NCBI GenBank assembly: GCA_964581165.1
Contig: CAZOMM010000001.1
Coordinates: forward strand, 1 to 64,000
Reading direction: 5' to 3'
Source of the DNA: CAZPAN01 sp964581165
GTDB taxonomy: Bacteria > Actinomycetota > Coriobacteriia > Coriobacteriales > CADBOM01
Length of the DNA stretch: 64,000 bases
The notes beneath the pieces were generated by a model. It ran no database searches. It was given only the letters and a program-made list of their open reading frames with translations, and was not told the origin of the DNA. Every line of letters starts with the position of its first letter. Within the stretch, counting starts at the first letter, position 1. The position numbers were made by a program, and so were the translations under genes. Of the stretch, positions 15,565 through 23,661 are shown piece by piece.

Positions 15565-16334
15565 CGTTGCTTAGATCGATAGCGATGGCATTTTCGATGT
15601 TTTCCATCGTTCCTATGCCAAGGATTGAGTGGAACCCTAAATCCATGCGCTACTCCTTGGCGGCCTTTCCCTTAATAGGCGTTACTGTTGGCCTTTTGCT
15701 TTGGGGATGGGTAAGTCTTTGTGCTTTGCTGGACCTTAAGGCTGCCATTCGGGCATTAGGCTTGGTTTTGATTCCTCTTGCTGTGAGTGGCGGAATTCAC
15801 ATGGACGGCTTTGCCGATACTGTAGATGCAATTGCTAGTAGGGCAGAACCTAATCGCCGCCGTCAGATCCTGAAGGATTCAAACATCGGTGCTTTTGCGG
15901 GCATGGGCATAGCTAGCTATCTGATTATTCAATTTGCCATAGCAATGGAGCTAGAAATTACGGCTCCGTCTTTAGCTTGCATTTGTATTTCGCCTGCTTT
16001 AGGAAGAACAATTAGCGGTATGGCTTCGATTGCTTTTCCGGGAAGTTCTAAAACTGGCCTTTTGGGAACATTTAGGGAGTCAAGCGATAAAAGACCTGCA
16101 TTTATAGCGCTTGCCATGATGTTTGTACTGCTAGTTGTGCTTCTAGGAATCTTTGCTGGTTGGCCTGCTGCCGTAGGGGCGCTTTGCATTGCTGTTCTTG
16201 TTAGCGCTTTTGTGTACCGAATGGCAACAAAGCGCTTTGGCGGCATGAGCGGTGATATTGCGGGCTATCTGCTGCAGCTAATAGAACTTGCATACCTTGT
16301 ACTGGCTTTTGCTGTAGGAAGGATGTGGATATGA
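15561..16334 (+). CDS. cobS: Adenosylcobinamide-GDP ribazoletransferase (cobalamin synthase)
   Basis: A 257-residue polytopic membrane enzyme that joins adenosylcobinamide-GDP and alpha-ribazole. 'AFSMFSIVPMPRIEWNPKSM' at the N-terminus, 'GGIHMDGFADTVDAIASR' near residue 85 (metal-binding acidic motif) and 'RRRQILKDSNIGAFAGMGI' near 105 are diagnostic; about six to seven hydrophobic helices follow. ATG at 15561 overlaps the cobU stop; the frame extends upstream but that part lies inside cobU. Confidence 0.95.
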   Translation: MTLLRSIAMAFSMFSIVPMPRIEWNPKSMRYSLAAFPLIGVTVGLLLWGWVSLCALLDLKAAIRALGLVLIPLAVSGGIHMDGFADTVDAIASRAEPNRRRQILKDSNIGAFAGMGIASYLIIQFAIAMELEITAPSLACICISPALGRTISGMASIAFPGSSKTGLLGTFRESSDKRPAFIALAMMFVLLVVLLGIFAGWPAAVGALCIAVLVSAFVYRMATKRFGGMSGDIAGYLLQLIELAYLVLAFAVGRMWI

Positions 16335-16672
16335 TCCTAGTTGTTGGCGCTGCTGCATCTGGCAAGCGCGATTATGTGAGATCTTTGGGCTACGATGATA
16401 GTTCTATAGCCGATGCTCTTATCGATGACAGACCTGTTTTGGTAAATCTTCAAGATTTGGTATTGCAAGATCCAGGCAAGGCCTCAGACTTGTTTGATGT
16501 GTTGCTTGGCAAAGAAGTTGTAGCTTGTAATGAGGTAGGGAGCGGAATTATACCCGCAACTCCAGAATTAAGGCGAGCAAGAGAAGCAACAGGGCGCCTA
16601 TGTAATCGTCTTGCTAAAGAAGCTACAAATGTAGTACGAATGGTTAGCGGAATTCCTGTGACAATTAAATAA
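16331..16672 (+). CDS. Short CobU-like protein with a degenerate P-loop
   Basis: A 113-residue protein overlapping cobS by 4 bases (ATGA). The start MILVVGAAASGKRDYV resembles a Walker A motif but ends GKR rather than GKS/T. The middle of CobU, including the guanylylation His region, is absent. The C-terminal part 'ACNEVGSGIIPATPELRRAR' to 'VSGIPVTIK' fits the CobU C-terminus better than the full-length CobU of this operon does. It may be a regulatory or complementing partner of CobU, a cobinamide-binding protein, or a decaying duplicate. Translational coupling argues that it is expressed. Confidence 0.7.
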   Translation: MILVVGAAASGKRDYVRSLGYDDSSIADALIDDRPVLVNLQDLVLQDPGKASDLFDVLLGKEVVACNEVGSGIIPATPELRRAREATGRLCNRLAKEATNVVRMVSGIPVTIK

Positions 16673-16693
16673 TTAAATCGATTGGAGTTTTTT

Positions 16694-17257
16694 ATGCGAA
16701 GAACATTTGAAGAAGATCTTCAAAGAGCTGTAGATTTTCATGGGCATCTGTGCGCTGGACAGGTTATCGGAACTAGATTGGCGAGGCTCGGCCTTTCGCT
16801 TTTTGGCCTTGAAGGATCTGAAGATGCTCGTGACATCGTGGTTTTTGTAGAAAACGACAGGTGCTGTGCCGATGCTGTTTGCGTAGTTGCTGGAGCTCAT
16901 CCTGGCAAACGTCGCTTGAAGATGTACGACTACGGCAAGCTAGCTGCGTCATTTTTGGACATTTCTACCGGTAAAGCCTATAGAATCGCTCCCAAAGAAG
17001 TAGGCCATTGTGGGCATGATGACGATCCAATCGTCTTTTTTGAGCGCTTTACAGACGAAGAAATGTTTGATGTTCAAGCTGTAAAAATCGTATTAGATCC
17101 CAAAGATTCACCCGGCAGGCCTTCTAGGCGAATAGAATGCGAAAAGTGTGGCGAAAGAGTTCTTGATGGTCGTGATGTTGAAATAGATGGTCATTTCTAC
17201 TGCTATGCCTGTGCAGGAAAACCAATCTACTACTCCGTGCTCGTTAACAATGAATAA
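16694..17257 (+). CDS. FmdE-family protein with C-terminal zinc ribbon
   Basis: A 187-residue protein. 'AVDFHGHLCAGQVIGTRLA' near residue 15 is the FmdE signature (His and Cys ligands), followed by 'ENDRCCADAVCVVAGAHPGKRRLKMYDYGK' type conserved residues near 55-85. The C-terminus holds a zinc ribbon, CEKCGERV and CYACAGKP. FmdE was named from formylmethanofuran dehydrogenase operons, but in non-methanogens it is widespread and of unclear function, often near molybdenum or corrinoid genes. ATG at 16694 is preceded by TTGGAG. Co-location with cobU-like suggests it belongs to the cobamide operon. Confidence 0.85.
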   Translation: MRRTFEEDLQRAVDFHGHLCAGQVIGTRLARLGLSLFGLEGSEDARDIVVFVENDRCCADAVCVVAGAHPGKRRLKMYDYGKLAASFLDISTGKAYRIAPKEVGHCGHDDDPIVFFERFTDEEMFDVQAVKIVLDPKDSPGRPSRRIECEKCGERVLDGRDVEIDGHFYCYACAGKPIYYSVLVNNE

Positions 17258-17284
17258 TTTATATATCACCCTGTGAATTACAGT

Positions 17285-17319
17285 GCGTTCTAATATTTTT
17301 TTCTACTTTATTAGAATGC
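17285..17319 (+). terminator. Hairpin after the FmdE gene
   Basis: GCGTTCTAATA (17285-17295) and TATTAGAATGC (17309-17319) form an 11-bp stem with one G-T pair and a T-rich loop. No U-tract follows, so it may end the cob operon weakly or act as an operator before the response regulator gene. Confidence 0.4.
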
Positions 17320-17398
17320 AGCCTTAAAAGTAAGCTTCTTTCAATTCCTCTTCAGTTTACTTATTTAGAGTCGAAGTTTCGAAAGGGGGTTTGCATAT

Positions 17399-18082
17399 AT
17401 GAACATACTTGTCGTTGAGGATGAGGAGAGTTTGGCGGCCGCGCTCAAGCAAATACTTATCGACTCTGGGTATGGTGTCGATGCGGTTTTTGATGGCCAG
17501 GCCGGACTTGACTATGCGATGAGTGGAATGTATGACGTTGTGGTCTTGGACGTTATGCTTCCCAAAATGGACGGCTTCGAAGTAGTCCAGCGGATGAGGC
17601 AGCTTGGAAATTCGACACCAGTTTTGCTTCTTACCGCTCGTACCACCCTTTCCGACAAAGTCACCGGTTTAGATAGCGGTGCAGATCAGTACATGACCAA
17701 GCCTTTTCAGCCCGAAGAGCTCCTAGCGAGAATTCGTGCAATGTCTCGTAGGAAGGGGGAAGTAGTGTACGAAAAGCTGGAATTTGGGGATCTAGAACTT
17801 AACCTAGATACCAGCGAACTCAAATGCGGAAACAGATTCGTTCATCTTAGCTACAGGGAGTATGAGGTAGCTAAACTGTTTATGTCCAACCCTAATCACA
17901 CATTTTCTAAAGAGCAAATTCTTCTTAAGGTGTGGGGTGTGGGTTCAGAGGTAGCCGATAACAGTGTAGAAGCTTATGTTTCGTTCTTGCGCAAAAAGCT
18001 GAAGTACCTTAGAACCAACGTAGAGATAGCCACATTGCGTATGCTGGGCTATCGCATGCAGGAGAAAAACGCAGATAGGTAA
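17399..18082 (+). CDS. OmpR/PhoB-family response regulator
   Basis: A 227-residue regulator. Receiver domain at residues 1-115 with acidic pair EDEE, phospho-acceptor Asp in 'VVLDVMLPKMDG' near 51, Thr in 'LLLTARTT' near 80 and Lys in 'YMTKPFQPEEL' near 102. A winged-helix DNA-binding domain follows, with 'LSYREYEVAKLFM' and 'VEAYVSFLRKKL'. GAAAGGGGG precedes the ATG. It pairs with the histidine kinase at 18164, separated by an attenuator-like hairpin. The stimulus cannot be told from sequence. Confidence 0.94.
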   Translation: MNILVVEDEESLAAALKQILIDSGYGVDAVFDGQAGLDYAMSGMYDVVVLDVMLPKMDGFEVVQRMRQLGNSTPVLLLTARTTLSDKVTGLDSGADQYMTKPFQPEELLARIRAMSRRKGEVVYEKLEFGDLELNLDTSELKCGNRFVHLSYREYEVAKLFMSNPNHTFSKEQILLKVWGVGSEVADNSVEAYVSFLRKKLKYLRTNVEIATLRMLGYRMQEKNADR

Positions 18083-18106
18083 GAGAAAGTTCTTCAACTA
18101 GACTAC

Positions 18107-18152
18107 GAGACTCGTCTGTGGTAGAAACGCAGCGAGTCTCGTTTCGTGTTTT
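18107..18152 (+). terminator. Attenuator-like hairpin between response regulator and kinase
   Basis: GAGACTCG (18107-18114) and CGAGTCTC (18133-18140) pair perfectly, followed by GTTTCGTGTTTT. It would lower kinase expression relative to the regulator. Confidence 0.5.
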
Positions 18153-18163
18153 AGGAGCAGCTT

Positions 18164-19537
18164 TTGTTTATAAAGCGGAGTACTTCCACAAAGCTTTTTA
18201 AAACTTTTAAGCGACGTATTACATTAGTAGCCACACTTGTGCTAACTGTAGTGCTTTTTCTTATCCTTCTCATTTTTAATGTTGACATGTATCGCCACCA
18301 GCTAAATGAAATCCGAGGCGCAATGAGATATGCCTTGGATATAGGGGGAAGCGATCTCTATATTCCCGATATGGAGTTTTATGATGGCGAGGGCAATATA
18401 GAGTCTAACAACAGAGCCTTGTATCAGGGCACTGTGATTGTCTATACCGTAGAGGTTAGCAATACTGGGCTTATTGTTTCTAGGAGCGATAACGTTTATG
18501 TCAACGAGGCTGTCCTAGTAGATTCGGTGTTGCAAATCCTGACCTCCGACGAAGAAAGAGGAGAGATTAAAGAGTACAGTCTTCTGTACGAAACCCGCGA
18601 AATTACCGGTGGAATTAGAATCGCTTTTGCAGATTCCGAGGGATTAAATTCCTCCGTTTTATCTAGGGCAACATTTTCGGCTCTTATGCTTCTTGTTTCG
18701 GCTGTTGTCTTTTTGATTATTAGTTACTTTATTGCCAGAGTTTCTGTTAAACCGGTGGAAAATGCTTGGAAGTCACAACAGCGTTTTGTCGCAGATGCGT
18801 CTCATGAACTCAAAACTCCCCTCACCGTAATGCTTGCAGACAGTGACATTGTCAAAATGCACCCAGAGTCTACAGTCAAAGAGCAGATGCGGTGGATCGA
18901 TGGAATTCATGATGAGGGAATCAAGATGCAAGGCCTTGTTCAGGATTTGCTTTTGCTAGCTCAAACAGAGCCTGGGAGCTATGGCGAAGAAGATACTGCC
19001 AATTTGGAGAAAATCGATCTTTCTGGTCTTGTCGAAAAGGATGTCCTGCAGTTTGAGGCACTTGCTTTTGAACGGGGGATTGAGTTTGAAAGCGAGATTG
19101 AGGATGGTTTAAACATTAAGGGTGATCTTGAGAAGGTAGATCGAGTTGTGAGAATTCTGCTTGATAACGCCCTTAAGTATGCCAAAGGTGCAGCTGAGGA
19201 CTCAGATATCAAAAACGCTGGCTTGTCTTTGAATTTAGACGAGATGTCTGCTGATGCTTTGCAAAATGTTGTAAAGGTAAGCTTGGCTAAAGGAAGATCT
19301 CAGGCTGTGCTTAAAGTTAACAATGGGGGAGAGCCGATCCCAGAAGAAGATTTGCCCCATGTGTTTGAGAGGTTTTATAGGGGAGATAAGGCACGCACTG
19401 GGTCTGGCTCAAGTTCGGGATTTGGACTAGGGCTTGCAATTGCGCACAATATTGTTACTGGTTACGGCGGGAATATAGACGTAAGCAGCGATGCAGAAAA
19501 TGGCACCACCTTTACTGTACGCCTGCCTTTGTTCTAA
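18164..19537 (+). CDS. Sensor histidine kinase
   Basis: A 457-residue membrane kinase. Transmembrane helices lie near residues 20-42 and 168-190, enclosing an extracytoplasmic sensor of about 125 residues. 'FVADASHELKTPLTVMLAD' near 210 is the H-box with the phospho-accepting His; 'VRILLDNALKYAKG' near 328 the N-box; 'HVFERFYRGDKARTG' and 'GFGLGLAIAHNIV' the F and G2 boxes. TTG at 18164 has TTAGGAG upstream. A loop of about 35 residues between N-box and F-box is somewhat long. Forms a two-component system with the preceding regulator. Confidence 0.93.
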   Translation: MFIKRSTSTKLFKTFKRRITLVATLVLTVVLFLILLIFNVDMYRHQLNEIRGAMRYALDIGGSDLYIPDMEFYDGEGNIESNNRALYQGTVIVYTVEVSNTGLIVSRSDNVYVNEAVLVDSVLQILTSDEERGEIKEYSLLYETREITGGIRIAFADSEGLNSSVLSRATFSALMLLVSAVVFLIISYFIARVSVKPVENAWKSQQRFVADASHELKTPLTVMLADSDIVKMHPESTVKEQMRWIDGIHDEGIKMQGLVQDLLLLAQTEPGSYGEEDTANLEKIDLSGLVEKDVLQFEALAFERGIEFESEIEDGLNIKGDLEKVDRVVRILLDNALKYAKGAAEDSDIKNAGLSLNLDEMSADALQNVVKVSLAKGRSQAVLKVNNGGEPIPEEDLPHVFERFYRGDKARTGSGSSSGFGLGLAIAHNIVTGYGGNIDVSSDAENGTTFTVRLPLF

Positions 19538-19637
19538 TTTGGCTGTAGCCCCGTTTTAGCGATTCTTCATGTTAAAAACCATCGCTATTGCTGGCTATTG
19601 CTGGCGAGGACTGTTTGAGTCCAGCGCGGCTTCTGCA

Positions 19638-19676
19638 CACCCATCCGGCAATGCTGTCAATTCTGCTTTAACATGG
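19638..19676 (+). repeat. Dispersed 39-bp intergenic element, copy A
   Basis: Contains CCGGCAATGCTGTCAATTCT followed by GCTTTAACATGG. It matches copies B (45420), C (54836) and D (63785) over the same 39-bp length. This copy lies between the convergent ends of the histidine kinase and thrS, so it cannot be a promoter of either gene. Confidence 0.7.
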
Positions 19677-19706
19677 GGCGGTAGCGATTTGGCCTGGAGT
19701 AGCAAT

Positions 19707-19731
19707 GTGGCCTGCTATTGCAGCAGGCCAC
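19707..19731. terminator. Hairpin between convergent genes
   Basis: GTGGCCTGCT (19707-19716) and AGCAGGCCAC (19722-19731) form a perfect 10-bp stem with a 5-base loop, between the histidine kinase (+) and thrS (-). No U-tract is obvious on either side. Confidence 0.45.
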
Positions 19732-19778
19732 AAACTAGAGTTCAAATCGCCTCTAACCCAAAAACTAAGGTTCAAAAA

Positions 19779-21695
19779 CTAGAGCACCGACTCTTCGATA
19801 ATCTTGAGGAAGTCATCCAGTGGCCTATCTCCCAAGTTGCCCTGAGACCTCTCTCTTACCGACACTGTGCGATCTTGCTGCTCACGATCTCCGACCACCA
19901 GCATGTAGGGGATCTTTTGTTGCTGAGCCTTAGCAATCTTGGCCTTCATAGGCTCATTTTGCTGATAAAGCTCAGCGCGTCCACCCAAGGCGCTAATTTT
20001 GGAGTGAATTTCGTTTGCGTAGTCGCAGTGTCTGTCTGCAATAGGGATAATGGCAACCTGAATAGGCGCAAGCCATAGCGGCAAAGCACCTGCGTAATGC
20101 TCTATCAAAATCCCCAAGAATCGCTCGATCGAACCAAAGATTGCCCTATGAAGCATCCAGGGTCTTTCGTCGGTATTATCTTCGGTGCGATAAATCAAGC
20201 CAAAGCGTTCGGGTAGGTTAAAGTCAACCTGCACAGTTGAGCACTGCCAAGTTCTTCCAATTGCATCTTTTACCTTGATATCAATCTTGGGGCCGTAAAA
20301 TGCTCCGTCGCCTTCGTTGATCTCGTAGTCGAGTTTGTGCTTTGCGCAGGCTTGACGTAGGGCTTCGGTTGCATGTTCCCACATGTCGTCGGTGCCAATA
20401 GACTTTTCGGGCCTAGTTGAGATCTCGGCCTCATACTTAAAGCCAAAGGTAGACATGATGTGGTCAACCAAATCGAGTATTGCTACAACCTCGTCAACTA
20501 CCTGGTCTCGTGCGCAATAGACATGGGCATCGTCTTGAGTAAAGCCGCGAGCTCTCAAAAGCCCATGCACAACTCCACTCATTTCGTGACGATAAACAGT
20601 TCCAAATTCAAAATATCTAAGTGGCAAATCACGATAGGAGTGCAGGTCGTTCTTGTACAGCATCACATGCCCAGGGCAATTCATGGGCTTTACGCCATAC
20701 TCCGAATAACGAGGTTCTTCTTCGCTACCCTCGTTGATATTGAAGAAGTACATATTTTCGCGGTAGTAGTCGTAATGTCCCGAGGTCTTCCAAACATCTG
20801 CATTGTAGATATGTGGAGTAATTACCTCTTCGTATCCGCGCGCATACAGGTCTCGACGCAGCCATTCCTGCAAAATGCGAATAACTCGTGCTCCTTTGGG
20901 AAGATATAGAGGTAGACCTACACCAGCCATGGGATCCATCGTAAAGATGCCAAGCTCACGCCCGAGTTTTCTATGATCTCTCTTTTCGGCCTCTTCGAGC
21001 CTAGTGAGATAATTTTTAAGATCCTTTTTCGAAAACCAAGCAGTTCCATAGATGCGCTGGAGCATCTGTCGCTGTGAATCTCCGCGCCAGTAAGCCCCTG
21101 CGTGCTTCATCAACTTAAAGGCTGTTAGCTTGCCGGTAGACGGGATGTGGGGGCCACGGCAAAGATCAGTAAAGTCTCCCTGGGTGTATAGGGTGATGGG
21201 GGCATTTTCGGGAAGCTCGTCTATCAACTCAAATTTGAGTTCTTGTTTAGGTAGAGCCTCTATGGCCTCGGCTTTAGAAACCACGCGTCGAGAGAAGGGC
21301 TGGTCTGCAGCAACAATTTGATGCATGCGCTCTTCGATCTCGTTTAGATCTTCAGGTGTTACTGGTCTGCCAATCTCAATATCGTAGTAAAACCCGTCTT
21401 CTATGGCCGGGCCAATTCCAAACTGTGCATTTGGATGAAGCTGCTTGATTGCTTCTGCCATGATATGGGCCGCTGAGTGTCTAAGGATATCGAGAGCCTC
21501 AGGAGATTTAGATGTGATTATTTCGACTGTTTGGTCATCTGATATTTCGTGACTCAGGTCAACCAGCTCGCCATCTAACTTGCCTGCTAGGGCTGCTCGA
21601 GCAAGTCCGGAACCGATTTCTGCGGCTACGTCATAAACAGTCGCAGGCTGCTCAAATTCTTTTTGTGAACCATCGGGAAGCTTAATCTTTATCAC
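19779..21695 (-). CDS. thrS: Threonine--tRNA ligase
   Basis: A 638-residue class II synthetase. N-terminal TGS domain, then the SAD editing domain with 'RHSAAHIMAEAIKQLHP' near residue 75 and the 'TDLCRGPHIPSTG' metal site near 175. The catalytic core has 'MNCPGHVMLYK', 'YRHEMSGVVHGLLRARGFTQDD' type motif 2 (around residue 350) and 'WMLHRAIFGSIERFLGIL' motif 3. The C-terminal anticodon-binding domain ends with the usual 'DDFLKIIEE'. GTG at 21695 is chosen because GAGGAG sits 8 bases before it; the frame extends 9 codons further. No T-box leader is visible. Confidence 0.96.
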   Translation of the reverse strand: MIKIKLPDGSQKEFEQPATVYDVAAEIGSGLARAALAGKLDGELVDLSHEISDDQTVEIITSKSPEALDILRHSAAHIMAEAIKQLHPNAQFGIGPAIEDGFYYDIEIGRPVTPEDLNEIEERMHQIVAADQPFSRRVVSKAEAIEALPKQELKFELIDELPENAPITLYTQGDFTDLCRGPHIPSTGKLTAFKLMKHAGAYWRGDSQRQMLQRIYGTAWFSKKDLKNYLTRLEEAEKRDHRKLGRELGIFTMDPMAGVGLPLYLPKGARVIRILQEWLRRDLYARGYEEVITPHIYNADVWKTSGHYDYYRENMYFFNINEGSEEEPRYSEYGVKPMNCPGHVMLYKNDLHSYRDLPLRYFEFGTVYRHEMSGVVHGLLRARGFTQDDAHVYCARDQVVDEVVAILDLVDHIMSTFGFKYEAEISTRPEKSIGTDDMWEHATEALRQACAKHKLDYEINEGDGAFYGPKIDIKVKDAIGRTWQCSTVQVDFNLPERFGLIYRTEDNTDERPWMLHRAIFGSIERFLGILIEHYAGALPLWLAPIQVAIIPIADRHCDYANEIHSKISALGGRAELYQQNEPMKAKIAKAQQQKIPYMLVVGDREQQDRTVSVRERSQGNLGDRPLDDFLKIIEESVL

Positions 21696-21806
21696 TTTTG
21701 TTTCTCCTCGATTCTCATACAAGTTGGAAATAAAGAGGGCCGCACTCGCTTTTGCAAGGACGGCCCAGATAACTTAGGGCTAGACGCGATGGGGCCTCCT
21801 CGGATA

Positions 21807-22331
21807 TTAGTAGGTTCTATCCGATGTTCGACGGTTTCGATTGCCGTTTGCCGACTCACGACGTTCGCGTGAATTTTGAGATGCTGTATCGCCGCGCCTT
21901 GCTGCTCTATCAGATTTACTTGGAGCAGGCGCTGCACACCAAGGACAGATCGACCATCTTGGGTCTAGTGGCTTTCCGCATTTGTAACAGGAGTTTTTGA
22001 GCTGAGAACCACAGTTTGGGCAGACCAGATAGTCATCGCAAACGGGATAGCTGCAACGTCCACATTCTCCGTAGCGCATCAACTCGCGCTGCCTGAGCAG
22101 GTAGTCCAGCTCTTGTTCTTCTTTATCGGCTAAAAGAATATTGGGCCGCATTGCCGAATAAAGCAGCGCTCCCAAAAAGGGGATAAGCGAAATGATCCCC
22201 CATTTAACAGGCGAAACACCTCTTTTAGGTGCATCATGAATAACCCAGACTATTGTGATGATGTAAAGCGCCACAATAATGCTGAGTCCAAAAATAGCCA
22301 CAGTTTGAACTTGTGACAGCAGCTCGCTCAA
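21807..22331 (-). CDS. Membrane protein with double zinc ribbon
   Basis: A protein of about 174 residues. Two hydrophobic helices at the N-terminus (IFGLSIIVALYIITIVWV and WGIISLIPFLGALLY) resemble the phospholipase-D N-terminal membrane module. They are followed by a charged linker and eight Cys in zinc-ribbon pairs (CGRCSYPVC, CPNC, CYKCG, CPWCAAP). The tail is Arg/Ser-rich. AAGGAGG lies inside the longer frame, so TTG at 22331 is the likely start, not the upstream GTG (22361). Function unknown; zinc-ribbon membrane proteins of this type often sense or scaffold membrane processes. It sits between thrS and a PadR regulator on the same strand. Confidence 0.8.
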   Translation of the reverse strand: MSELLSQVQTVAIFGLSIIVALYIITIVWVIHDAPKRGVSPVKWGIISLIPFLGALLYSAMRPNILLADKEEQELDYLLRQRELMRYGECGRCSYPVCDDYLVCPNCGSQLKNSCYKCGKPLDPRWSICPWCAAPAPSKSDRAARRGDTASQNSRERRESANGNRNRRTSDRTY

Positions 22332-22504
22332 CTTTTCAAAACCTCCTTGCAATGCCATCACCCGATAGCATGGGAGCCGTAAGCTCGGCTGTAGAGAAGG
22401 CCTATACGTCAGATTGCACTTCGCAGTCGAGCTGTTAAAGTTTAGCAGACATGTTTCTTGGTCGCATGATATGCCATTAATAGCTCCGCAAACGATTCTT
22501 TTGG

Positions 22505-22560
22505 TTTGGTGCTGGTTTTAGGCCTGGCTTAGGCCTAGCTTAGAGCTGGTCGTTTGATTG
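22505..22560 (-). repeat. Degenerate 11-bp repeat after the PadR gene
   Basis: TAGGCCTGGCT, TAGGCCTAGCT and TAGAGCTGG-type units follow the PadR stop region. The 273 bases between the zinc-ribbon and PadR genes hold nothing else that I can recognise. Confidence 0.4.
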
Positions 22561-22604
22561 CAAGCGCAAGCTGGGGTAGACGCTCAGATTAAGTTTAGTG
22601 TTTG

Positions 22605-23036
22605 TTAGTGTTGGCAATTTGGAGCTTCTGGCACCTCAATGCCCAAGGCATCCGAGGCCATCTGTCTAAGATCTTGGATAGTTAGGCAATAACAGGCTAG
22701 CGCATCAATCCATCTACGCAGACAATTTCTTCCCTTGTCTGTAAGCGTAAACATACGCTTGGCGGCACCGGTATCGGGAGTGTCCCAAGACGCGCTAATC
22801 AGCTCCTGCTCCTCCATACGTTTAAGAGTTCTATAGATGCCTGCTGCGTCGGGTTTGCTGCCGCCAAACATTGGAGATGCTGCAGCTAGTTTGACAATCC
22901 TATATCCGTGAAGGGGTTTTTTTGATTGTGCAAGAATGGCAAGGATTGTCGGCTGAGACATTCTAGACAGGCTTTTACCTAACTCTGCACATTCATTTAA
23001 GTCGTTGTCGCTTTTAGGATGACATCCGCTCCACAT
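22605..23036 (-). CDS. PadR-family transcriptional regulator
   Basis: A 143-residue protein with the PadR winged helix: 'PTILAILAQSKKPLHGYRIVKLA', 'DAAGIYRTLKRMEEQELISA' and 'AKRMFTLTDKGRNCLRRW' (key family residues; positions about 30-110). PadR proteins are dimeric repressors of detoxification or efflux genes. ACAGGAGAA precedes the ATG. There is no obvious co-transcribed efflux gene, so the target is unknown. It is unusual in being followed by thrS-linked genes rather than a transporter. Confidence 0.88.
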   Translation of the reverse strand: MWSGCHPKSDNDLNECAELGKSLSRMSQPTILAILAQSKKPLHGYRIVKLAAASPMFGGSKPDAAGIYRTLKRMEEQELISASWDTPDTGAAKRMFTLTDKGRNCLRRWIDALACYCLTIQDLRQMASDALGIEVPEAPNCQH

Positions 23037-23180
23037 TTGGTGATTCTCCTGTCAGGCATCAGGCGGTGTCCCGCCGTTTAAATTATCTCCTCAACCTTAA
23101 GAAGCGCCGCAGCCTGATTATTCTATATCGCCCAAACCGTTCGCCGGATCCAAACCGTTCGCCGGATTAAACATTAGTCT

Positions 23181-23210
23181 TTGGGTACTCAGAGAGACCC
23201 TTGATATAAT
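23181..23210 (+). promoter_or_regulatory. Candidate promoter upstream of lysC or of a small RNA
   Basis: TTGGGT (23181-23186), an 18-base spacer and a perfect TATAAT (23205-23210). Transcription would begin near 23217 and meet a terminator-like hairpin at 23284-23341. Confidence 0.5.
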
Positions 23211-23216
23211 AGACCA

Positions 23217-23350
23217 TGTCAAATATATGAGCGATGCAAAACATGGTGAGCCAACATGGTTTGTGTTGCGACAGCTCCTTATCGAACCGGCTCGAGAACA
23301 TCCCATCCTGGCAAATATTGGATGTTTTCGAGTGCCGGTTCGAATATTTT
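23217..23350 (+). ncRNA. Candidate structured small RNA or leader upstream of lysC
   Basis: Between a TATAAT promoter and a long hairpin there is no credible reading frame. ACCATGT (23213-23219) can pair with either ACATGGT at 23241-23247 or ACATGGT at 23254-23260, giving two alternative stems, a hallmark of a switch. The 3' hairpin (23284-23303 with 23320-23341) has GAACCGGC/GCCGGTTC at its base and is followed by GAATATTTTC. I do not recognise lysine-riboswitch or T-box consensus. It may be an independent sRNA or a leader of lysC. Confidence 0.4.
23284..23350 (+). terminator. Long terminator-like hairpin before lysC
   Basis: GAACCGGCTCGAGAACATCC pairs with GGATGTTTTCGAGTGCCGGTTC with two small bulges. 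It ends in a T-rich stretch. The 310 bases from here to lysC are AT-rich and contain no gene that I can support. Confidence 0.55.
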
Positions 23351-23661
23351 CAACACCTAATTTACTTTGAGTTTGTCTTTTAATCCCCCATTAATTCTGT
23401 TTTTGTGCTTAGCTGTCCATGGCCGGGCATCTATGCGCTTAAGTTGAATGCAACTCAATCTAAATCTTTGTACTTTTTTGTACTTTTGCGAGATGAATAG
23501 CATGAGCAGAACGCTCCCTTTACGGAAGGTAAAAATCTTCAGTTTCCAGCAGGGCCCTATCTTGGTTATTATTTCTGTGGTCTTTATTTCTATAGTCAAA
23601 ACACGTGCGATTCGGCATGTGCGATTTAGCGATTTAGATTTTTTGAGGGTGGTTTTTGGGG

